From contig PNKY01000004.1 of assembly GCA_013822765.1 (NCBI GenBank), positions 1 to 64,000 on the forward strand: a DNA stretch of 64,000 bases, in the 5' to 3' direction. The notes beneath the pieces were generated by a model. That model was given only the letters and a program-made list of their open reading frames with translations. It was not told the origin of the DNA and ran no database searches. Within the stretch, counting starts at the first letter, position 1, and each line of letters opens with the position of its first letter. A program made the position numbers and the translations under genes. This document shows, piece by piece, positions 57,879 through 64,000 of the stretch. The DNA is from Rhodospirillum sp. (lineage in GTDB: Bacteria; Pseudomonadota; Alphaproteobacteria; Dongiales; Dongiaceae).

Positions 57879-60386
57879 CTATCGGCTTCTGTAAGCCTGA
57901 ATCACCTCGATTTCCTTTTTGGCACCCTTTCTCTCAGCGTCAGTGAAGACAGAGGTATCATCGTAGAGGTCCTTAGCCTCCTTAAACTGCCCAACTTCTA
58001 CCAAATAGTGGGAATGGATTTCGAGGTATGCTCGATAGTTACTTCGCCTTTCGCCAGGATCGCGCGAGTTCACTTGCCTTTCTAATTCTTGGATCACTTC
58101 AAATGCTTTCGCCTTGTTTCCTTCTTTGAGCAGTATCTCCGCATAGAGTTTTCTCGGCTCAAAGATAGAGGGCGTCTTAGCGACCGCCTTTTCAATAAAC
58201 TTTAAAGCCAGCTTGTTGTTACCCCACAAGTGCTCGAATTCTGCCTTGCGAGTTGAAAAGAAGGACTTGCCCGCTTCTTCGCCAACAGTCTCAAGAACGT
58301 CAAATAGCCCATTCAGCTCGCCAATGTGGGCACTCGACTTGCCGTAGCGGCGGACGAGCACCGCTATGAGAGTATCCAGTAGGTATGCATTTCTGGTTGC
58401 TTGTCCGTGCGCCTCGCGAGCGAATTTCTCGGCTTCCTCAAGATTTCCGCGGGCAAGACATATTGAAGCGATTTCGCGAGCGGCCGAGGTGTTTCCTGGG
58501 GATAGCTTGTAAGCCTCTCGGTGAAATTCCTCGGCCTTGGGAAGGTTGCCTTGAAAGCGCGAATGAAAACCCTGTAGGAAGGCAACATTGCTGAGAGCCC
58601 AGTCGCCACTTGCTTTGGCCTTTAGTCTGCGCAGACCATCATCAAATGTGGCTACATCCCCAATTCGGGCGGCCGCTAAGCACATGTAGCGGCTAGCTGC
58701 AACAAGACCACCCGACGACAGGCGACTAGCTCCTTTCAACGCTTCCTTCGAGAGGCGAATACACTCCTCATATCGACGCTCATCATAATGCCTCTTAGCT
58801 AACCAGACATAATGTGATGGCAATATAAAGGCTGCGGTAAACTCCGGAAGCTCAGATCCGTCCTCGAGCGTGGCCAAAACGGCCGTGTCGATAAGCGCGA
58901 CTGGCGCGTCGCCCTCTTCAAGCCGAATCGAGAGCGACTGGGACAAAGTTCGCATAGCAGATGTTCGAACGGTCTGCGGGAGCGATACGCGTTTGTCCCT
59001 TTCCACCGCAATTCGCAATGCTGGCGAAACTTTAACGCGCTCGGCCACCGGTTCAACGACATGCAGATTTGCCAGTCTCAGTAGGGCATCACTTGTGGCC
59101 CCAGGATCTAGTGACAGGGCTGAGATGAGGGCAGCGAAGTCCAGTTCTGGCACCAACCTCAGGAGCCCAAGAATCAGACGCTCCTCCTTACTCAGGGTAA
59201 TGCGACTAAGATACTCGGAAGATTGTCGGTGCTTCCATTCAATGAAGTCACTGGGATTCGCGAGCAGTGCTGTAACACTCTGCGTTTCAAGTTCCTCCAT
59301 CAGTCGGTAGAAATTGAAGGGATGTCCGTCTGCCAGGGCGACAAGATCTCTCAGCTCTTCGGGTGCCACCTTCAATCCCTTATCAAGCAACAAGCGAGAC
59401 ATTAGTCGCTCCCCGGCGTCGTGCTTCAGTGAGCGCAAAGCTAGGTACGCAAGATCCTTCTCTTTGCGTCTCAGTTTGAGTGGGACCATTCGAGGAGCAA
59501 TTATGATGGCAGCCGGATGAGGCTTTGATTCCAGCGTAGAAATAATCGCATCAATTTCGGGCTCCAGCTGCCCTGCGTCAGTAAGAATGCCTCCCATGTC
59601 CATGAGATACGTTGCTTCATTTGCTAGTAGCAAAGAGTTCAGTATCTGCCCAATTTGCCTTAGGCGCTCTTGTTCCGGCGCCACCGTGAACGCCTGGATA
59701 CGCGTCTTCAATTCGGTAGCGGTGATTGCAGGTCTCAAAGCAAGCAATACCTTCCTGAAAAGCTCTTCCAAGCCGGCGAACGATTCCACATCGACCGTCG
59801 GAAAAATTTGGCCAACTCGAGGGTATTGGTTTGCGTAGAACTTCCGCGCTAGCGTCCTGCGGCCGGAACCAAAGTTTCCGGAAATGAAAATTGCGCGAGT
59901 GGTCGGCTTGCTGTGATCAGTTACTTGACGTTCAAGTTCAAGCAACTCGTCCGCCCGACCCATAAATGGATGGCTTTCGGTCGCGCGTGCCGCTGCCGCG
60001 GCCACGAGAACGCCTTGAATCATCCTGGCCGTGCTCTCTATGCCGACGCCCTTCCGCACGGCGTTGAAGAACTTGATGTTGGCTGATGCATCTGCAAAAG
60101 CCCTTTCGTCGATACAAACCGCTAAGAACTTGCCAATCTCACCACGCGCCAATAGCTCGACACCCAACAGAGTCTCGAAGTCAACATACGAGGATCTTAT
60201 CGAGTTTTCGGAGAGAAACAGGCAAAAGAGATCCGAACGCTTCAGCGCGTTTATGATTGCTTCCGAGTTGATCAGCCCTGCATCGAAGGTTTGAGAATCA
60301 AGTTCGAATGTGCCAGGTCGAAGTAGCTCAGCAACGGCCTCAACGAATCCCTTGTCCTTTGACGAGTGAGATAAGAAAACCTTCAT
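57879..60386 (-). CDS. TIR-STAND NTPase-TPR protein (candidate anti-phage defence)
   Basis: 835 residues. Residues 1-130: TIR domain, FLSHSSKDK at the start and a possible NADase glutamate E71 in YVDFETLLG. Residues about 140-400: STAND-type NTPase beginning FMGRADELLELE, with a P-loop GNFGSGRRT (170-178) in which the usual GKS/T is GRRT, a Walker B-like LMDMGG near 262 and a GHPFNFYRLM motif at 354. Residues about 510-835: TPR repeats. TIR-NTPase-TPR proteins act as NLR-like defence sensors that deplete NAD. Low-GC composition suggests transfer. Start ATG has GAGGG upstream. Confidence 0.85.
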   Translation of the reverse strand: MKVFLSHSSKDKGFVEAVAELLRPGTFELDSQTFDAGLINSEAIINALKRSDLFCLFLSENSIRSSYVDFETLLGVELLARGEIGKFLAVCIDERAFADASANIKFFNAVRKGVGIESTARMIQGVLVAAAAARATESHPFMGRADELLELERQVTDHSKPTTRAIFISGNFGSGRRTLARKFYANQYPRVGQIFPTVDVESFAGLEELFRKVLLALRPAITATELKTRIQAFTVAPEQERLRQIGQILNSLLLANEATYLMDMGGILTDAGQLEPEIDAIISTLESKPHPAAIIIAPRMVPLKLRRKEKDLAYLALRSLKHDAGERLMSRLLLDKGLKVAPEELRDLVALADGHPFNFYRLMEELETQSVTALLANPSDFIEWKHRQSSEYLSRITLSKEERLILGLLRLVPELDFAALISALSLDPGATSDALLRLANLHVVEPVAERVKVSPALRIAVERDKRVSLPQTVRTSAMRTLSQSLSIRLEEGDAPVALIDTAVLATLEDGSELPEFTAAFILPSHYVWLAKRHYDERRYEECIRLSKEALKGASRLSSGGLVAASRYMCLAAARIGDVATFDDGLRRLKAKASGDWALSNVAFLQGFHSRFQGNLPKAEEFHREAYKLSPGNTSAAREIASICLARGNLEEAEKFAREAHGQATRNAYLLDTLIAVLVRRYGKSSAHIGELNGLFDVLETVGEEAGKSFFSTRKAEFEHLWGNNKLALKFIEKAVAKTPSIFEPRKLYAEILLKEGNKAKAFEVIQELERQVNSRDPGERRSNYRAYLEIHSHYLVEVGQFKEAKDLYDDTSVFTDAERKGAKKEIEVIQAYRSR

Positions 60387-60541
60387 GACTGCCCTCAGTG
60401 CCCGATGTCAGGTAGTTGTAGATTCACTCTCGTATGGTGTGCCGTTCAATCAATAGTATAGTGCAACGTTTTACTCTGATAAGAGAATTCTCGATTGAAT
60501 GCTAAGCCCCCTAGTTTGCTGCCTAAACTCGCAAGTGCGGA
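60387..60541. other. A/T-rich divergent promoter region of the TIR gene and the MFS gene
   Basis: 155 bp. It contains a 10-bp palindrome GAGAATTCTC (60483-60492) and inverted TTCAATC (60445-60451) and GATTGAA (60493-60499). No gene is seen. The low-GC block ends about here, inside the first codons of the transporter gene. Confidence 0.5.
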
Positions 60542-61753
60542 ATGATGGTTACAACTTTGGATGCCAACCTACTCCCTAACACCCGCGCAACTTGGTATTC
60601 CTGGCTCCTCACCGGCTTCTATCTCTATTCCGTCAATCTGCAGGGCAATGTCGTGCCGTTCCTGCAGGCGGAGTTCGCGCTCAGCTATCGCGCGGTGTCG
60701 CTGCATTCGAGCGCGATCGCGGTCGGCATCATCCTGGTGGGCCTGCTGGGCGACCGGGTCGAGGCGCGGCTCGGGCGGCGGCGCACGCTGTGGCTCGGCA
60801 TCGGCGGCCTCGCCAGCGGCAGCGCGCTGCTCTGCCTTGCGCCGGCACCGTGGGCCAGCATCTCCGCCTGCTTCCTGATGGGCGCGCTCGGCGGGCTGCT
60901 GCCGGCAATCGTGCCGGCCGTGCTCGCCGATCTGCATGGCGAGCGCCGCGCGCAAGCCTTTGCGGGGCAGGCGATCGTCGCCTATGCGTTCGGGCTGGCG
61001 GCGCCGCTGCTCGCCGGCGTCGCGATCTGGGCGCAACTCGGCTGGCGCGCGGCGGTGCTCGCCGGCGTCGCGGCCGGGATCGCGATCGGGCTCGGCTTCC
61101 GGCGCATGACCCTGCCGGAGGTGGCGCCGCCTCGTGCGCATGAAGCGAGCGCGCACCACAGACGGAGTTTGCCGCCGGCCTACTGGGCCTATTGGGCGCT
61201 GCTGATCGCGTCCTGCGCGCTCGAGTTCTGCCTGCTGTTCTGGGCGCCGTCCTATCTCGAGCGCATCGTCGGGTATTCCGCGGCCGGCGCAGCGATCGGC
61301 TCGGCGGGCTTCCCGCTCGGCATGCTGATCGGGCGCATCGCGCTGCGCTGGCTGGTGGCGCGGGTCGCGCTGCGCTGGCTGCTGATCGCGGCGCTCGCGC
61401 TCACCTTCGCCGGGTTCCTGATCTATTGGGGAGTGAGCTGGCCGCCCGCGGCGATCGCCGGCGTCATCGTGATCGGGCTCGGCATCGCGCCGCTCTATCC
61501 GCTGGTCACCGACTTCGCCATCGGCGCGGCGCCGGCCTCGGTCCCTGGGGCCAGGGACCTCGCCGCCATGCGCCTCGCCATCGCCTTCGGCCTCGCGCTG
61601 CTGCTAGCGCCGATCGCGCTTGGTGCCTTGGCCGACGAAGTCGGCCTGGGGCGCGCGCATCTCGCCTTGCCGACACTGATCGTCTCCGCCTACGCCTGCT
61701 TCTTTATCGGGCAAGCGCTGCAGAGGCGTGCGGCGCTGGCAGTCGCCGAGTAA
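60542..61753 (+). CDS. MFS transporter
   Basis: 403 residues with twelve membrane helices. The loop after helix 2 has GDRVEARLGRRRTLW, the MFS motif A. Substrate cannot be told. The first 15 codons are in A/T-rich sequence that looks like the end of the acquired island. Start at the first of two adjacent ATGs at 60542 and 60545. Confidence 0.85.
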   Translation: MMVTTLDANLLPNTRATWYSWLLTGFYLYSVNLQGNVVPFLQAEFALSYRAVSLHSSAIAVGIILVGLLGDRVEARLGRRRTLWLGIGGLASGSALLCLAPAPWASISACFLMGALGGLLPAIVPAVLADLHGERRAQAFAGQAIVAYAFGLAAPLLAGVAIWAQLGWRAAVLAGVAAGIAIGLGFRRMTLPEVAPPRAHEASAHHRRSLPPAYWAYWALLIASCALEFCLLFWAPSYLERIVGYSAAGAAIGSAGFPLGMLIGRIALRWLVARVALRWLLIAALALTFAGFLIYWGVSWPPAAIAGVIVIGLGIAPLYPLVTDFAIGAAPASVPGARDLAAMRLAIAFGLALLLAPIALGALADEVGLGRAHLALPTLIVSAYACFFIGQALQRRAALAVAE

Positions 61754-61756
61754 CGC

Positions 61757-62962
61757 CTACAGCGGCATCCGGAAGGTGAAGCGCGTCTCTTCCGGCGTGG
61801 AGGTGACGGTGAGCGTGCCGCCATGCACGCGCGCGATCGACGAAGCGATGTAGAGGCCGAGGCCCAGGCCCTGTTTGGAGGGGTTGTCGGTGCCGCGGAA
61901 GAACGGCTTGAACAGGTCCTTGGCGATCTCGGGCGGGATCGGCGTGCCGCTGTTGGAGACCGAGAGCGCGAACACGCCGTCCGCGATCTCGGTGCGCACG
62001 CGCACTGGCTGGTCCGGCGCGCCGTAGTGCAGCGCGTTGCCCAGCAGGTTGGACAGCATGCGGCCGATGCGGTGGCGGTCGACGTGCAGCGCGGGCAGCG
62101 CGGCGAAGTCGGTCTCGATCGCGCGGTCGGGATAGGTGGTGCGCAGTTCGGTCACCACCTGCTCCAGCATCGGGGTCAGCGGCTCCTCGCTCACCTGCAG
62201 CACGAACCCGCCGCCCAGGCGGTTGCGCGCGAAATCCAGCACGTCCTCGATCAGCCGGATCATGCGCGCGGTGGCGTCGCGCACCTGGCGCGTGATCGTG
62301 TGCGCGCGCTCGTCGAGCGGCAGGCGCTGCAGCAGCTGCATGCCGGCGTCGACCGAGGCCACCGGGCTGCGCAGGTCGTGGCCGAGCACCGCGATCAGCT
62401 GGTCGCGCAGCTCGCCGGTCTGGCGCTCGGTCAGCAGCGCGGCCTCGCTGGTCGCCAGGCGCTGCTGCGCGTCTAGGTGGAAGGCGATCAGCTCGGCGAA
62501 CAGCTTGAACATGCCGACGATCGCCGGGTTGTTGAGCTTCGCCGCCCGCGGGTCGATCGCGCACAGGGTGCCGAAGAAGGTGCCGTCGGGCAGCACGATC
62601 GGCATCGAGATGTAGCTCTGGAAGCCGTACATCTTCGGCGTGTGGTGGTCGCGGAACTGCAGGTCCTCGGCGACGTGGTCGATCACCACCGCCTCACGGC
62701 TGGCGCGGATCTCGTCGCAGATGGTGGTCTCGACCTTGAGCTCGCCGCCGGGCTGCAGCCCGAACGCGATCTCGTCGCGCACGGCGCAGGCGATCCAGCG
62801 GTCCTCGGTCACGCGCGCGACCGCGGCGAAGCCCATGCCGGTGGTGCGGCACACGACTTCCAGGATGGTGGGGACGGCAGCAATGCTGGCGATGGCCGAA
62901 AGATCGGCTTTGAAATCGGTCACGGAATCCGGGTCACTTTCGGCAAGATCACGGCGCACCAT
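61757..62962 (-). CDS. GAF-domain sensor histidine kinase
   Basis: 401 residues. An N-terminal GAF domain (about 15-170), HisKA with H195 in AVLGHDLRSP, then HATPase marks: NLLGNALHYG and GLGLGLYIASSIA. No membrane helix, so it senses a cytoplasmic signal. No cognate response regulator is adjacent. Convergent with the MFS gene, stops 3 bp apart. Confidence 0.9.
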   Translation of the reverse strand: MVRRDLAESDPDSVTDFKADLSAIASIAAVPTILEVVCRTTGMGFAAVARVTEDRWIACAVRDEIAFGLQPGGELKVETTICDEIRASREAVVIDHVAEDLQFRDHHTPKMYGFQSYISMPIVLPDGTFFGTLCAIDPRAAKLNNPAIVGMFKLFAELIAFHLDAQQRLATSEAALLTERQTGELRDQLIAVLGHDLRSPVASVDAGMQLLQRLPLDERAHTITRQVRDATARMIRLIEDVLDFARNRLGGGFVLQVSEEPLTPMLEQVVTELRTTYPDRAIETDFAALPALHVDRHRIGRMLSNLLGNALHYGAPDQPVRVRTEIADGVFALSVSNSGTPIPPEIAKDLFKPFFRGTDNPSKQGLGLGLYIASSIARVHGGTLTVTSTPEETRFTFRMPL

Positions 62963-63240
62963 ATCCGAGCGTGCCAGGCTTAGCGATCAAAAGCGCACTA
63001 CCAGCCGGAACCTGTGTCTTTTGACATAGGCCTGCGGCGCTGACCAATGGCAGCATTACGTCGGCTTATCGGGAGCAAGCCGATGTCCACCACCGTCGCG
63101 CGCACGTCTCCGCGCTCGCGGCCACGCAGAGGAATTCTGAGAGGCTCTCTTTCACCGCTCGATTGATGACAAGACGGCCCGCGCTTGAGAGTGTGCTGCC
63201 ACGGGCTGGACGTCGCGCAAGTTGCAACCTTGGAGGAGTC

Positions 63241-64000
63241 ATGACCAGCACCGCCCGCCACGACACCTGGTCCGCCGGCGAACATTACGAGCGCTACATG
63301 GGGCGCTGGAGCCGGCAGATCGCCACGCGCTACCTCGACTGGCTCGACGCCCCCAGGGATGCGGCGTGGCTGGATCTCGGCTGCGGCACCGGCGCGCTGA
63401 CGCAGACCATCCTCGCGCGCGCAGCGCCGCGCTCGATCGTGGCGATCGACCAGTCGGCGGGCTTCGTCGCCCATGCGCGCGCGGCGATCTCCGATCGGCA
63501 TGTGCGCATGCGCTTCGAGGTGGCGGATGCGCAGAAGATTCCGCTCGACGATGCGTCGGTCGATGTAGCTGCCTCGGCACTGGTCATCAATTTCGTGCCG
63601 GACCGCGTGCAGGCGCTGCGCGAGATGAAGCGCGTGGTGAAGCCGGGCGGCCTCATCTCGTTCTACGTCTGGGATTATGCGGGCGGCGGCATGGGTTTCA
63701 TGACCGCGTTCTGGAAAGCGGCGATCGCGCTCGATCCCAAGGCGGAGGAGCTGGGCGAGGGGCGGCGCTTCCCGTTCTGCACTGCCGATGGGCTGAAGGC
63801 GCTGGCCGCGGAAGCGGGGTGGCCGGCGGTCACGCTCGCGCCGATCCAGATCGAAGCGCGCTTCTCCTCGTTCGAGGATTACTGGCAGCCCTTCACGCTG
63901 GGCGCCGGCCCCGCGCCCGGCTATTGCGTCAGCCTGCCCGAGGACAAGCGCGCGGCGCTGAAGGCGCGGCTGAAGCAGGAGGTCGGCGGCGACGGGCCAG
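63241..64000 (+). CDS. SAM-dependent methyltransferase (3' truncated by the window)
   Basis: About 253 codons visible. Class I fold: motif I DLGCGTGAL (residues 45-53), VAIDQSAGF as the acidic loop, and REMKRVVKPGGLISFYVW as motifs after it. Probably a small-molecule methyltransferase; substrate unknown. GGAGGA precedes the ATG at 63241. The frame is still open at the window end. Confidence 0.85.
   Translation, partial: MTSTARHDTWSAGEHYERYMGRWSRQIATRYLDWLDAPRDAAWLDLGCGTGALTQTILARAAPRSIVAIDQSAGFVAHARAAISDRHVRMRFEVADAQKIPLDDASVDVAASALVINFVPDRVQALREMKRVVKPGGLISFYVWDYAGGGMGFMTAFWKAAIALDPKAEELGEGRRFPFCTADGLKALAAEAGWPAVTLAPIQIEARFSSFEDYWQPFTLGAGPAPGYCVSLPEDKRAALKARLKQEVGGDGP

Noticed and set aside
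56346..60541. Attachment-site direct repeats flanking the A/T-rich island
   Set aside because: I compared both edges by eye and found no shared direct repeat of useful length, no tRNA and no integrase.

Overview
This 64 kb window comes from a high-GC alphaproteobacterial chromosome. The evidence is a CcrM-type GANTC methylase next to rnhB, split ATP synthase b and b' genes, a ctaC-ctaD-ctaB-coxF-ctaG-ctaE oxidase locus, a tandem glycine riboswitch before gcvT-H-PA-PB, lpiA/acvB-type lipid genes and a dsbA/DUF721/mutY/smc cluster. The genus cannot be named from the sequence; a Rhodospirillales-like or Rhizobiales-like organism fits. No rRNA, tRNA or CRISPR array was seen. Genes are densely packed, many joined by ATGA or 1-nt overlaps, and several starts look like GTG or TTG once ribosome binding sites are considered.

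Layout. 1-5.5 kb: gene tail, phytochelatin-synthase-like protease downstream of a membrane heme/ferredoxin/adenylate cyclase, DUF1289 protein, UPF0104-type membrane protein, tldD. 5.9-13.7 kb: aa3-type cytochrome c oxidase and assembly genes, ending with an M32 carboxypeptidase coupled to SURF1. 14-19.2 kb: thrC, M16 peptidase, GNAT acetyltransferase, secreted six-hairpin-like protein, YqgE. 19.3-22.3 kb: ScsB-like thiol-disulfide protein, peroxiredoxin, RidA. 22.4-26.6 kb: napEDABC periplasmic nitrate reductase. 26.7-32.1 kb: Sel1-repeat protein, ispH-thrB-rnhA, double CDGSH protein, lipoprotein, serine hydrolase. 32.2-36.8 kb: lysyl-phosphatidylglycerol synthase/flippase, DUF1003 protein and AcvB. 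37-41.6 kb: glycine cleavage system under a tandem glycine riboswitch. 41.7-46.7 kb: small glycine-zipper protein, isochorismatase-like hydrolase, F0 ATP synthase operon (atpI-B-E-F'-F), agmatinase, hypothetical protein. 46.7-56.4 kb: smc, dsbA, DUF721, mutY, radical SAM protein, ccrM and rnhB. 56.4-60.5 kb: an A/T-richer island with an AlbA_2/Schlafen-type protein and a convergent TIR-NTPase-TPR protein. 60.5-64 kb: MFS transporter, GAF histidine kinase, and a methyltransferase cut by the window end.

How the genes fit together. Respiration dominates: the oxidase locus, the F0 part of ATP synthase and a periplasmic nitrate reductase fed by NapC; a possibly quinone- or redox-sensing cyclase could report on the same electron-transport chain. 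LpiA and AcvB form a synthesis/hydrolysis pair for aminoacylated phosphatidylglycerol. The riboswitch ties glycine to its catabolic operon. CcrM has a tight cluster of its own target sites just before its start.

The best candidate for a poorly described system is the compositionally foreign island at 56.4-60.5 kb, whose TIR-STAND-TPR architecture resembles bacterial NLR-like defence proteins. Other points worth checking are the lpiA reading frame, which runs 329 nt into the DUF1003 gene without a stop, the cyclase/phytochelatin-synthase-like pair, and a dispersed roughly 83-104-bp palindromic repeat with three intergenic copies.
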